A stretch of 64,000 nucleotides of DNA, from contig NZ_BNEM01000002.1 of NCBI RefSeq assembly GCF_018327705.1, forward strand, positions 2,232,001 through 2,296,000. The letters are read 5' to 3'. Below the pieces are notes generated by a model. The model did no database searches. It was not told the DNA's origin and saw only the letters and a program-made list of their open reading frames with translations. The stretch is from Catellatospora sp. TT07R-123. Its GTDB lineage: Bacteria; Actinomycetota; Actinomycetes; Mycobacteriales; Micromonosporaceae. Made by a program: the position numbers and the translations under genes. Position 1 is the stretch's first letter. Each line of letters starts with the position of its first letter. Shown in pieces: positions 16,372 through 24,848 of the stretch.

Positions 16372-16388
16372 ACCGCGCGCCAGGGCGG

Positions 16389-16742
16389 TCAGGCGGCGTC
16401 GTAGGCGGTGGTGTGGGTGGGCCGGTAGACGCCGAGGGTGGCGCCGCCGGGCAGGCGGACGACGGCCTCGGTGCCCCAGTCGCGCCTGGTCGGCGCCACG
16501 ATGACCTCCAGGCCGCGTTCGCTCCACTGCGACACCGTCGACTCGACGTCGTCGACGGTCAGGTACAGCTCGCAGCGGGTGTGCGCCTCGGCCGGATGGA
16601 AGGCGATCTCGGCGGGCGGCGCCTTGAAGATCAGCCAGCCCTCGCCGGTGTCCACATGCGGCAGGCCCAGCACGTCGCGGAAGAACGCCCGGTCGGCCTC
16701 GGCGTTCGTGCTGTATATGAGCGCGTGCATTCCCTTGATCAC
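16389..16742 (-). CDS. VOC-family protein (extradiol-dioxygenase/glyoxalase fold)
   Basis: The 117-residue single VOC domain has LIYSTNAEADRAFFRDVLGL at the start and ends with PGGATLGVYRPTH. The ligand-site candidates are H7, E72-like positions in CELYLTVDDVES, and the final GV-Y strand. The usual C-terminal Glu is replaced in LGVYRPT, so metal chemistry may be absent and a binding or resistance role is possible. The start is GTG at 16742, with an alternative ATG at 16730. Convergent with the DinB-fold gene. Confidence 0.78.
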   Translation of the reverse strand: MIKGMHALIYSTNAEADRAFFRDVLGLPHVDTGEGWLIFKAPPAEIAFHPAEAHTRCELYLTVDDVESTVSQWSERGLEVIVAPTRRDWGTEAVVRLPGGATLGVYRPTHTTAYDAA

Positions 16743-16807
16743 TACTCGATCTTAGGACGGCACAGCCGCTGAGCAGGTCCGATCGGCTCTCCTGCGCACG
16801 GGGGAGC

Positions 16808-17062
16808 TCATTCGAACAGTGAGTGCGGGGCGTGGTGGTCGGCGCGGGCACGCTCGCGGCGGCGGCGCGCGATCACGATCAGGTCCACTATCGTGATCAG
16901 GCACAGGACGATCGCGGCCCAGCCCAGCGGGACCAGCCCGAAGGCGAAGGCGATCACGGCCAGCGTCCCGGCGAAGACCAGGCCGAAGCCCGCCAGCGCC
17001 AGGCGCAGGTTCAGCGCGCTGTACGGATGATCGTGCGAGCCGTCCGGCTTCTGACGTGTCAT
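16808..17062 (-). CDS. Small two-TM membrane protein
   Basis: The 84-residue protein begins at ATG 17062 behind GGAGAGG. It has a polar N terminus (about 17 residues), two hydrophobic helices (about 22-43 and 46-66, the latter ILCLITIVDLIVI-like), and an Arg-rich cytoplasmic tail (ARRRRERAR). This is the shape of the DUF6343-type small actinobacterial membrane proteins, but the family call is tentative. It is divergent from the NmrA-like gene at 17100, sharing a promoter gap of 37 bases. Confidence 0.72.
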   Translation of the reverse strand: MTRQKPDGSHDHPYSALNLRLALAGFGLVFAGTLAVIAFAFGLVPLGWAAIVLCLITIVDLIVIARRRRERARADHHAPHSLFE

Positions 17063-17099
17063 CACGGGCCTCTCCTCCATACTAGGCCGGGGAGGTTCG

Positions 17100-17951
17100 A
17101 TGACCGAGGTGCCGCAGCCGCTCGTAGCCGTCACCGGTGCCACCGGCAGGCTGGGCGGCCGGGTCGCGCACCGGCTGGCCGAGGCGGGGGTGCGCCAGCG
17201 GCTCGTGGTGCGCCAGCCCGAGCGGGCGCCGGTGCTGCCAGGATGCGAGATCGCGCGGGCCGCGTACCACGACGGGGCGGCGGTGACCGAGGCGCTGACC
17301 GGCGTCGACACCGTGTTCATGGTGTCGGGGGCCGAGTCGGCCCGGCGGGTCGCCGAGCACCGCACCTTCATCGACGCCGCGGTCGCCGCCGGGGTGCGGC
17401 GGCTGGTCTACACCTCGTTCTACGGCGCCGCGCCGGACGCGACGTTCACGCTGGCCCGCGACCACTGGCACACCGAGGAGCACCTCAAGGCCAGCGGCCT
17501 GGCCTGGACCGTCCTGCGCGACAACCTGTACCTGGACGTGCTGCCGCTGTTCGCCGACGCCGAGGGGGTCATCCGGGGCCCGGCCGGCGACGGGCGGGTC
17601 GCGGCGGTCGCGATCGACGACATCGCCGACGTGGCCGCCACCGTGCTGCGCGAGCCCGGCCGCCACGACGGGCAGACGTACGACCTCACCGGGCCGCAGG
17701 CGCTCACCCTGGCCCAGGTGGCCGAGATCGTCACGCTGGTGACGGGGCGGCCGATGCGCTACCACGCCGAGACCCCGGCCGAGGCGTACCAGTCCCGGAC
17801 CCACTACCAGGCGCCCGACTGGCAGGTCGAGGCGTGGGTCAGCACGTACCTGGCGATCGGGACCGGGGAGCTGGCCGCGCCGACCGACGCCGTCAAGCGG
17901 CTGACCGGCGTGGACCCGCTCACCCTGGAGGATCTGCTGCGGCTGGGCTGA
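17100..17951 (+). CDS. NmrA-like NAD(P)-binding SDR-family protein
   Basis: The 283-residue protein is an atypical short-chain dehydrogenase. The nucleotide-binding motif VTGATGRLGG lies at residues 11-20; TSFYGAAP and the DHWHTEEHLKASG segment correspond to the altered active-site region of the NmrA/QorB-like group. Members act as quinone reductases or redox sensors binding NADP. The ATG at 17100 follows GGGGAGG (17089-17095), an excellent ribosome site. No clear operon; the next gene is convergent. Confidence 0.85.
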   Translation: MTEVPQPLVAVTGATGRLGGRVAHRLAEAGVRQRLVVRQPERAPVLPGCEIARAAYHDGAAVTEALTGVDTVFMVSGAESARRVAEHRTFIDAAVAAGVRRLVYTSFYGAAPDATFTLARDHWHTEEHLKASGLAWTVLRDNLYLDVLPLFADAEGVIRGPAGDGRVAAVAIDDIADVAATVLREPGRHDGQTYDLTGPQALTLAQVAEIVTLVTGRPMRYHAETPAEAYQSRTHYQAPDWQVEAWVSTYLAIGTGELAAPTDAVKRLTGVDPLTLEDLLRLG

Positions 17952-18014
17952 ATCCGGCCCGCCCCGCCCGCGTCTTGGCCGGCGGCCGGGACGCGAGCGG
18001 GCCGGGACCGCTGT

Positions 18015-20003
18015 TCAGCGCAGCCAGGACGCCTCCGTGAGGGCCGCCGAGGCGGCCTGCTCGTAGACCGCCGCCGCCAGCCAGGCGCGGGCGAAGGCGG
18101 CGCCGTCGTCCCCGGTCACCCGGCCGAACGTGTCGCGCGGCCGGTGCCGGGCCGTCCCGGTCAGCTCACCCAGCAGGTGGGCGCCCAGGTCCAGCCGGGC
18201 CCGGCGCAGCGCCCGCTCCTGCGACTCGGCCAGCGCCTGCACCGCCCGGCCGCCGGTCACCACCCGTTCCAGATGGCGCCGCAGCAGGCGCAGCGCGGGG
18301 TCGCCGGTCGCCTCGGCCCGCCGCACCGGCGGCGTCGCGTCCGGCGCCGAGCCGGACAGGTGGCTGCGGTGCAGGCGGTCGAACCCCAGGTCGGCGTGGC
18401 CGCCCCAGGCGGGTGGCAGGCGCAGGCCGCTGTCGCCGCCGGGGTCGCCGACCGCCAGCGCCGCCACATGGCCCTGCCGGGTCGGGTCGGGGCGGCCCAC
18501 CAGCAGCAGCTCCACCCCGGCCACGCCGCCGAGCACGGTCAGATTCTCCTGGTACGGCAGCACCGGCTCGTCGTCGGCGACGGTCAACCGCAGCAGGGTG
18601 CCCTCGGCGGTGGCCGCCAGGACCGTGCCGCCGTCGCGGCCGAGCAGCCGTACTGCGACGAACAGCAGGTCCGAACCGACCTGGCGCTGCACCACGGGCA
18701 CGGTCAGCGCCGCGAACGCCCGCCGCAGCTGGTCGGCCAGCGGCTGCGCCCACAGCCGCGACAGCGGCTCCTGCGTCCAGGCCGCGCCCGCCGCGCGCAC
18801 CGCCTTGACCGAGCGGCCCGCGCCGAGCTGGCCGGTCTCGGTGGCGGTGCCACCGGACACGATCAGCCCGGCCCGGGTCAGCTCGCGGTGGGTCAGACCC
18901 GCCTCGCCCAGCGCCACGGTCGCGTCGGCGGCCGCGGCGGCGCGGGCGGCCCCGCCCGGGAACAGGTCCGCGGTCAGCCACAGGCGGCCGTCGCGGTCGG
19001 CCACGTACGTCACCGTCCCCGCGTAGCCGGTGTCGGCGACGACGGGGACCGTGCACAGGCCGTAGAGGCGCAGGCCCTGCTGGGGGTCGTAGCCGCGGCG
19101 GGCCGCGCCCAGCAGCGGGGCGGCCGCGGCGGCGGGCAGGTCCGGCTCGCGCAGCCGGGCCGTGACGGTGAGCAGCTCGCACAGGTCGTCGGTCAGCTCG
19201 GCCAGGCGGAACTGGGGCTGTGCCTGGGCCGCGGCCTGCATCCCGTTCGCGGTACGCAGGCCCGCCGCGGCGGCGCGGTGCAGCCCCTGGGCACGGCACT
19301 CGTGCACGGCTCGCAGCAGCCCGGACCGCAGCACGACCCCGCTGCCGGACAGCCCCGCGTCGAGCACGGCCACGGCCGCCCGCCACAGCCCGTCGGCCGC
19401 CGCCCGCTGCCGCTGCGTCAACCGCCCCCCGCCCGCACCCGCGTCCCCCGCACCGCCCGTGGCGCTCGCGCCCGCACCGCCCGCGCCTACGCCGCTCGGC
19501 TGCACTTTCGGGGAAACTGCTGGAATCTTGGCCGACTTTCGTGCAGTTTCCCCGAAAGTGCCGTGATCTTGGGCGCTCGCGTCCGGAGTGGACGCGTCGG
19601 GAGCGCCCGTGTCCGGGGTGGATGCGCCCGGAGTGCCCGTGCCCGGGGTGGATGCGTCGGGAGTGCCCGGGGGCGGGGTGGACAGGTCGGGGACGGGTGC
19701 GGCGGGGGTGCTGCCGTCGTGGATGGGGGCCAGGGCCAGGACCGCGGTGCGGTGCAGGCACTGCGGGGCGAGCAGGCAGCTGCATACGGCCTGGTCGGCG
19801 GTGCGGACCGCGCCGTCGGGAGCGGTCAGCGTGACGACGGTGTCCTCGTCGGGGCGGACGGTGCAGCCGTCGGCGGTCGCCGCCACCGGCCACGCGGCGG
19901 CCTTGGCGACCGCGTCGTCGACGCGTTTGCGCAGGCGGGCGGGGAGCGCGTCCAGGGCTTCAGCCAGGACGGCCGGGTCCACCGGGGGCAGGGTCGCGGT
20001 CAC
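18015..20003 (-). CDS. SWIM zinc-finger protein of a MoxR/VWA cluster
   Basis: The 662-residue protein has an N-terminal SWIM motif C74-x-C76...C82-x-H84 (CSCLLAPQCLH) for zinc and nucleic-acid or protein binding, then a Pro/Ser/Thr-Ala linker (about 95-195), and a long helical/beta domain to the end. The linker contains repeats such as GAPDAST and, at about residues 148-168, a peptide encoded by a palindromic DNA repeat. The GTG start overlaps the TGA of the VWA gene (GTGA), so it is the last gene of a coupled five-gene operon. SWIM proteins beside MoxR and VWA genes also occur in other bacteria, e.g. the E. coli yeh region. The molecular role is unknown. Confidence 0.8.
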   Translation of the reverse strand: MTATLPPVDPAVLAEALDALPARLRKRVDDAVAKAAAWPVAATADGCTVRPDEDTVVTLTAPDGAVRTADQAVCSCLLAPQCLHRTAVLALAPIHDGSTPAAPVPDLSTPPPGTPDASTPGTGTPGASTPDTGAPDASTPDASAQDHGTFGETARKSAKIPAVSPKVQPSGVGAGGAGASATGGAGDAGAGGGRLTQRQRAAADGLWRAAVAVLDAGLSGSGVVLRSGLLRAVHECRAQGLHRAAAAGLRTANGMQAAAQAQPQFRLAELTDDLCELLTVTARLREPDLPAAAAAPLLGAARRGYDPQQGLRLYGLCTVPVVADTGYAGTVTYVADRDGRLWLTADLFPGGAARAAAAADATVALGEAGLTHRELTRAGLIVSGGTATETGQLGAGRSVKAVRAAGAAWTQEPLSRLWAQPLADQLRRAFAALTVPVVQRQVGSDLLFVAVRLLGRDGGTVLAATAEGTLLRLTVADDEPVLPYQENLTVLGGVAGVELLLVGRPDPTRQGHVAALAVGDPGGDSGLRLPPAWGGHADLGFDRLHRSHLSGSAPDATPPVRRAEATGDPALRLLRRHLERVVTGGRAVQALAESQERALRRARLDLGAHLLGELTGTARHRPRDTFGRVTGDDGAAFARAWLAAAVYEQAASAALTEASWLR
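19502..19561 (-). repeat. Palindromic repeat element, copy B (inside SWIM gene, in frame)
   Basis: A 60-bp element: the 19-base arm at 19502-19520 is perfectly complementary to 19543-19561, around a 22-base centre. On the gene strand it reads through without stop as FGETARK...SPKV (residues about 150-167 of the SWIM protein). It lies in the low-complexity linker. The encoded peptide closely matches that of copy C in the neighbouring gene. Confidence 0.88.
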
Positions 20004-23000
20004 GAGCTCACCTGCTCCCCCACCCAGCGGGCCAGCTCCAGCGGGCTCAGCGCCGCGACCGGCATCCCGGCCGCGACGAGCTGGCCCGCCGCCGACACCG
20101 AGTATCGCGGCCGCCCGGCGTCATCGAGGCTGGCGCAGCCGAGCACGGTCGCCCCCGACTCCACCAGCGCGCGGACCTCGGCCAGCACCCCGGACATGCC
20201 GTACCCCTCCTCGAAGTCGCTGATCAGCACCACGAGCGTGCGCGACGGCACGGTCACCAGCGACCGGGCGTGGCGCAGCCCGGCGGCGATGTGGGTGCCG
20301 CCGCCGACGCGCACCTCCAGCAGCAGGCTGAGCGGGTCGTCGACGCGGTCGGTCAGGTCGACGACCTCGGTGGAGAACGCCACGAAGTGGGTGCTGAGCG
20401 CGGGCACCCCGGCCAGCACCGACGCGGTCAGCGCCGACCAGATCACCGACTCCTCCATCGAGCCGGACACGTCCACGACCAGCACCAGCCGCCAGTCGAC
20501 GCCGCGGCGGGCCCGGCTGCGGAACACCGGCCGCTCCGGCACCACGACCACGGTGCCGTGCTCGTCGCGGCGGCTGGTGGCGAGGTTCGCGCGCAGCGTA
20601 CGGGCCAGGTCCAGCCGGCCGCCGGGACGGCGGGTGGGGCGGGGCGTGGTGAGCCCGTTGAGGGCGGGCCGCAGCGTGGTGGCCAGCTGCCGGGTCAGCT
20701 CCTCGACGAGCTTGGCCACCAGCGGCCGCAGTTTTGCCAGCAGACCCTCCGGCAGGCCACCGGCCAGCGACAGCACGTCGCGCAGCAGCCCGATCGAGGG
20801 GCGGACCGCGTCCGGGTCCAGCGCGAGCGCGGCCTCGATCCGGCCGGACTCGACCGCACGGGCCAGCACCTCTTCGCGTACGCCGGGGCCGAACAGGGCG
20901 GCGAGCTCCTCCGACCATTCGCGTACGCCGGGGAACGGGGCTTCGCGCCCGGCCCGCCCGGCGGCGTCGGCGCGAGCGCCCTCGCCCTTTCCGGCGCCGT
21001 AGAGCTCGTCGAGGGCGGTGGCGTACCGCCGCGCCCCCGCCGAGCAGGCGCCACCATCCCGCCCGAGGATCAGCCGCCACCGGTCGGCCGGCACCAGCCG
21101 CCGCGCCCCTGCTCCGTCTCCGTCCTCCGCACCGGCACCGGCACCGGCACTGGCGTCGGCGTCGGCGTCGGCGTCGGCCGGGGCATCGTGCAGTTTCGGG
21201 GAAAGTGCAGCAATCACGGTCGGCTTTCGTGCAGTTTCCCCGAAACTGCCGGAACCCGCGTCCGGCTCGGCGACGAGCGACGCCGCGGCGTCCGCGGCAT
21301 CCACGGTGGACGGGGTGGACGGGGTGGACGGGGTGGACGGGGTGGACGGGGACGGGGTGGGCGGAGTGTCGGAGGGTAGTAGGCCGAGGGCGGCCAGGGC
21401 CGCGCGGCCCGCTTCGTCGGCCAGTAGGCGCAGCAGTAGCGCGTCCGGGTCGGGCACGTCGTCGACGCGGACCCGGTCGCCGAGCCGCTCGTCGACGACG
21501 GCGAGCAGCCGGTCGCGGGCGGCCGGGCTGGCGGCGTGGAAGCCGCCCCGCAGCGCGGGCAGGCGGCTGAGGAACGCCTCGTCGGGCAGCCGCTCGACCC
21601 GCTCCAGCAGCCCGTCGAGCACCGGAACGGCAGCGGCCAGCAGCGGCTCGGCGACCACCAGCAGGCCGGTGAGCTGCCCGACCAGGTCGCGGCGGGACTC
21701 GTCGGTGGTCGCGGCGTCCACCCAGGACGCCACGCGGACGCCGTACTCGGCGGCGGGGCGGTGGCCGAGCAGCACCTGGACCGCTCCGGCGGCGGCGGCC
21801 AGCAGCGGGGTGCCGTCGGCGGCGAGCCGGGCCAGCGCGTCGGACAGGCGCAGCAGCGACCCGGCCCGGTCGGCGCGCTGCGCCAGCGCGGCCAGGGCGC
21901 GCGCGTCGGCCGGGTCGGTGGAGCCCGCCAGGCCGTCGACCTGGGCCACAGCGGCGGCCTCGATCGCCTCGGCGGCGGCCGCCAGCGGCACGGGGTCGGG
22001 CTGAGGCAGGCCCGGCACGTGGCCCGACCGGAGCCGGTCGAGCAGGGCCAGGGCGTCCAGCGCCTCGGTGAGCGAGCCCTCGCCGGGCACGACTGCGGCC
22101 AGCTCGGCGAGCCGGGCTTCGGCCAGGGCGGGCAGGGCGCACACCGCGGCGTCATGCAGCCCGGCGACGACCTGCGCGGCGGTGGGGCCGCCCCCGTCGC
22201 GTTCGCGGCGGCGCCGGTCGGCCAGGGCGCCTTCGGCCGCCTGGGCCAGGGTCACCCCGCGTAGCCCCGCCATCTCGACGGTGGCGTCGGTGACGGCGGT
22301 CCACTGCAACCGCCAGCGGGTGGTCACCGTGTCGGCGCCCCCCGCGGCCTCGCCCGTCACCTCCTCGGCGTACGCGATGCCGCAGGCTGCCATGCGCCGC
22401 AGCGCGATCTCGCGGCGGGCGTCCAGGTCGGAACGCAGCGGGTCCAGCCGCAGGTCCTTGGCGGCCTCGCCGGGGCCGGGCAGGCGCAGCGCCGCGAGCA
22501 GGTCGCCCACGGCGGGGCCGAGGCCGGAGCGCGGGGTGCCGGGGGCCAGGCGGCCGCGCCGCTCGCCGACCAGCACGTGCTCCATCGCCGCAGCCACGAC
22601 GCGGCCCCGCCCGAGCACCTCGCCGTGGGCGAGCACGCTGGTCAGCGCCTCGATCAGCTCGCCCCGGCCGGGTGCGGGCAGCCCGCGCAGCCGGGCCAGG
22701 TCGAGGGCGAGCCGGGCGGCCTCGCGGGATTCGGCCGGGCCGGCCGGGTGACCGGCGGCGCGGACCCGGGCGCTGACCGCGACCAGTGCCGCGACGGCGG
22801 CCGACTCGATCCTGGCCGGGTCTCCGGCGGCGGTGAGCACGTCCTGCTGCCACTGCGGGTCGCGGATGCCCGCCGGGTAGCCGGAGCGGGCGTCGAGCAG
22901 CCCGAACGTGTACGGCACCAGCGACGTCACCACCGCCTGCCCCGACCCGCCCCCGGCGACGGCGTCGGCCGTCGTGGTCAGCGCCGGGGCGTGGAACGCG

Positions 23001-23704
23001 CCGACCAGCATCGCCACCCGCTGCCCGGCGTGGGCGGCGAGGACGGCGCGCATGTGCGCCTCCCGGCGCAGGTCCAGGCCGGACACGCCGGTGCCCCGGG
23101 CCGCGTCGCGGCGCAGCGCCCAGCCGACCAGCAGCGCGGCGCGGCGTACCGACTCGGCGTCGGCGCCGGGCGCGCGCGCCTCGACCACCCGGTCCCACAT
23201 GTCCTCGTCGGACCGCCCGGTCGCGGTCTCCTTCAGCACCTCGGCTAGGACCGGCCCGGTGGACGCGACCTGTTCGGGGCGCGGGCCGGACGGCTCGTGC
23301 CAGGTGCGGTCGGCCAGGGGCAGGTCGCAGGGGACGACCGGGACGCCGTTGCGGGCGGCCCAGCGGATCGCGACCAGTTCCGGCGAGAAGTCGGCGAACG
23401 GGTAGAACGCCGGGCCGCGGTCGCCGACGATGCCCGCCAGCGCCACCGGCGCGGTGGTCGCCGGGTCGGCCAGCCAGGGCAGCCACTCCCCCAGCTCCGG
23501 CGGCAGCTCCAGCAGCAGCGTCTGCGGCGCGGCCCGGTCCAGCAGGTCGGGCAGCACGACCGCGAGCGCGGGCGAGTGGTGCCGCACCCCGATCAGGTAC
23601 GGCTCGCGGCATCCGGCCAGCTCGGCGGCGGCCACGGCCGGATCGTCGTGGGCGGTGCCGGGCGCGTGGGCGCCCGGCACCGTCTGCTCAGTTGTCGAGC
23701 TCAT
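20000..23704 (-). CDS. DUF5682-VWA fusion protein of a MoxR cluster
   Basis: The 1234-residue protein has two parts. The N-terminal DUF5682-like region (about 1-780) starts with YLIGVRHHSPA and LLLELPPE, a GxRHH/ExP pattern reminiscent of the TraB/EreA/ChaN (Tiki-like) putative hydrolase superfamily. A low-complexity linker (about 785-870) holds TPS and ADA repeats and a palindrome-encoded peptide at about 818-838. The C-terminal VWA domain (about 1065-1234) has a full MIDAS: DVSGSMEES near residue 1078, a GGGTH Thr and an SDFEEG Asp. VWA proteins pair with MoxR ATPases in remodelling or metal insertion. The gene overlaps the MoxR stop by 17 bases. The two parts are often separate genes elsewhere. 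Confidence 0.8.
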   Translation of the reverse strand: MSSTTEQTVPGAHAPGTAHDDPAVAAAELAGCREPYLIGVRHHSPALAVVLPDLLDRAAPQTLLLELPPELGEWLPWLADPATTAPVALAGIVGDRGPAFYPFADFSPELVAIRWAARNGVPVVPCDLPLADRTWHEPSGPRPEQVASTGPVLAEVLKETATGRSDEDMWDRVVEARAPGADAESVRRAALLVGWALRRDAARGTGVSGLDLRREAHMRAVLAAHAGQRVAMLVGAFHAPALTTTADAVAGGGSGQAVVTSLVPYTFGLLDARSGYPAGIRDPQWQQDVLTAAGDPARIESAAVAALVAVSARVRAAGHPAGPAESREAARLALDLARLRGLPAPGRGELIEALTSVLAHGEVLGRGRVVAAAMEHVLVGERRGRLAPGTPRSGLGPAVGDLLAALRLPGPGEAAKDLRLDPLRSDLDARREIALRRMAACGIAYAEEVTGEAAGGADTVTTRWRLQWTAVTDATVEMAGLRGVTLAQAAEGALADRRRRERDGGGPTAAQVVAGLHDAAVCALPALAEARLAELAAVVPGEGSLTEALDALALLDRLRSGHVPGLPQPDPVPLAAAAEAIEAAAVAQVDGLAGSTDPADARALAALAQRADRAGSLLRLSDALARLAADGTPLLAAAAGAVQVLLGHRPAAEYGVRVASWVDAATTDESRRDLVGQLTGLLVVAEPLLAAAVPVLDGLLERVERLPDEAFLSRLPALRGGFHAASPAARDRLLAVVDERLGDRVRVDDVPDPDALLLRLLADEAGRAALAALGLLPSDTPPTPSPSTPSTPSTPSTPSTVDAADAAASLVAEPDAGSGSFGETARKPTVIAALSPKLHDAPADADADADASAGAGAGAEDGDGAGARRLVPADRWRLILGRDGGACSAGARRYATALDELYGAGKGEGARADAAGRAGREAPFPGVREWSEELAALFGPGVREEVLARAVESGRIEAALALDPDAVRPSIGLLRDVLSLAGGLPEGLLAKLRPLVAKLVEELTRQLATTLRPALNGLTTPRPTRRPGGRLDLARTLRANLATSRRDEHGTVVVVPERPVFRSRARRGVDWRLVLVVDVSGSMEESVIWSALTASVLAGVPALSTHFVAFSTEVVDLTDRVDDPLSLLLEVRVGGGTHIAAGLRHARSLVTVPSRTLVVLISDFEEGYGMSGVLAEVRALVESGATVLGCASLDDAGRPRYSVSAAGQLVAAGMPVAALSPLELARWVGEQVSS
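21190..21249 (-). repeat. Palindromic repeat element, copy C (inside DUF5682-VWA gene, in frame)
   Basis: A 60-bp element: arm 21190-21208 pairs with 21231-21249, 18 of 19 bases. On the gene strand it encodes FGETARK...LSPKL, almost the same peptide as copy B and in the same reading frame and orientation. It sits in the low-complexity linker between the DUF5682 and VWA domains (residues about 818-838). Confidence 0.88.
21306..21360 (-). repeat. 9-bp tandem repeat encoding a TPS linker
   Basis: The 9-base unit GGACGGGGT is repeated about five times, then degenerates. On the coding strand it encodes a run of Ser-Thr-Pro triplets in the linker of the DUF5682-VWA protein. A second low-complexity run (ADA/AGA codons, about 21131-21180) lies on the other side of palindrome copy C. 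Such repeats expand and shrink by slippage without breaking the frame. Confidence 0.8.
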
Positions 23705-24848
23705 CGCGCAGTTCCCACAGGCGGCGCCACAGCCGGGCGCCGTCCTCGGCGCGGCGGCGCACCGCCCCGTCCCAGTAGCCGAGCAGCTTGCCGCCGTCGG
23801 CCGGGTCGTCCTTGCGTACGACGCCGAGCAGGTGCCCCGGCAGCAGCGACAGCACGTCCCGGTCGCCCGGGAAGTACGCCGCGGCCAGGCCCAGCGACGT
23901 GGCCACGGCCACCGCCTCGGCGGTGCTCATGACGGTCGACGGCTTGGGCACGTCCCAGCCTTCGGTCGAGCGGCCCTGGCGCAGGTCCCGGAACGCCGTG
24001 ACCAGTGCCTCCAGCACCGCCTCGTCCACCTCGAACGGCGCCTTGACCCGCTCCAGCGCCGCGCGGGCCTGCCGGGCGACCAGCGCGGTCTCCTGGGCCA
24101 GGTCAGCGATCGGCCCGACGGTCTCGAAGTTGAACCGCCGCTTGAGCGCCGCCGACATCTCCGACACGCCCCGGTCGCGCTGGTTCGCGGTGGCGATCAG
24201 CGTGAACCCGGGTGCGGCCGGGACGGTGGCCCCGGCGGTGCCCGCCAGCTCCGGCACGGCGATGCGCCGGTCGGACAGCAGCGACACCAGCGCGTCCTGC
24301 ACCTCGGGCAGGCAGCGGGTGATCTCCTCGACCCGGGCGACCGCGCCGGAGCGCATCGCGGTGAGGACCGGCGAGGGCACCAGCGCCTCGCTGCTGGGGC
24401 CGTGCGCCAGCAGCAGGGCGTAGTTCCAGCCGTAGCGCAGCTGGTCCTCGGTGGTGCCCGCGGTGCCCTGCACGGTCAGCTCGCTGGTGCCGCAGACCGC
24501 GGCGGCCAGCAGCTCCGACAGCATCGACTTGGCGGTGCCGGGCTCGCCGACCAGCAGCAGGCCCCGCTCCCCGGCGAGGGTGACGACGCACCGCTCGACC
24601 AGGGCCCGCTCGCCGACGAACTTCGCCGGGACGGTGAGCTTGGCCGGCAGGCCGTCGCGACGGTCCTCCTTGGCCAGTTCCAGCTCGCGGCCGTCGCTGC
24701 CGGTGATGAAGGTGACCACGGCGCGCGGGGTGAGCCGCCAGCCGGGCGGGCGCGGCCCGCCGTCGTACGCGGCCAGGAACGCCAGCTCCTCGGCGTGCCG
24801 GTGCTCGGCCGGGTCGACCTGCCGAGCCGTTGTCGTGGTGGTGGTCAT
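23688..24848 (-). CDS. MoxR-family AAA+ ATPase (cluster 1)
   Basis: The 386-residue ATPase has Walker A GEPGTAKS at 101-108, a Walker B region VARVEEITR (Glu-Glu in place of the usual Asp-Glu), sensor 1 IATANQRDRG and an arginine-finger region ALKRRFNFE. These are MoxR/RavA-type features; such rings remodel or load partner proteins carrying VWA domains. It starts with ATG 24848, overlapping the TGA of the 1576-residue gene (ATGA), and its stop lies inside the start of the DUF5682-VWA gene. This coupling predicts a complex with those neighbours. The target is unknown. Confidence 0.9.
   Translation of the reverse strand: MTTTTTTARQVDPAEHRHAEELAFLAAYDGGPRPPGWRLTPRAVVTFITGSDGRELELAKEDRRDGLPAKLTVPAKFVGERALVERCVVTLAGERGLLLVGEPGTAKSMLSELLAAAVCGTSELTVQGTAGTTEDQLRYGWNYALLLAHGPSSEALVPSPVLTAMRSGAVARVEEITRCLPEVQDALVSLLSDRRIAVPELAGTAGATVPAAPGFTLIATANQRDRGVSEMSAALKRRFNFETVGPIADLAQETALVARQARAALERVKAPFEVDEAVLEALVTAFRDLRQGRSTEGWDVPKPSTVMSTAEAVAVATSLGLAAAYFPGDRDVLSLLPGHLLGVVRKDDPADGGKLLGYWDGAVRRRAEDGARLWRRLWELRDELDN

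Noticed and set aside
21131-21360. Tandem repeats as a possible CRISPR or VNTR locus
   Set aside because: The repeats are short, gapless, and translate cleanly into low-complexity linker codons of the DUF5682-VWA gene. No spacer pattern and no cas genes exist in the window.
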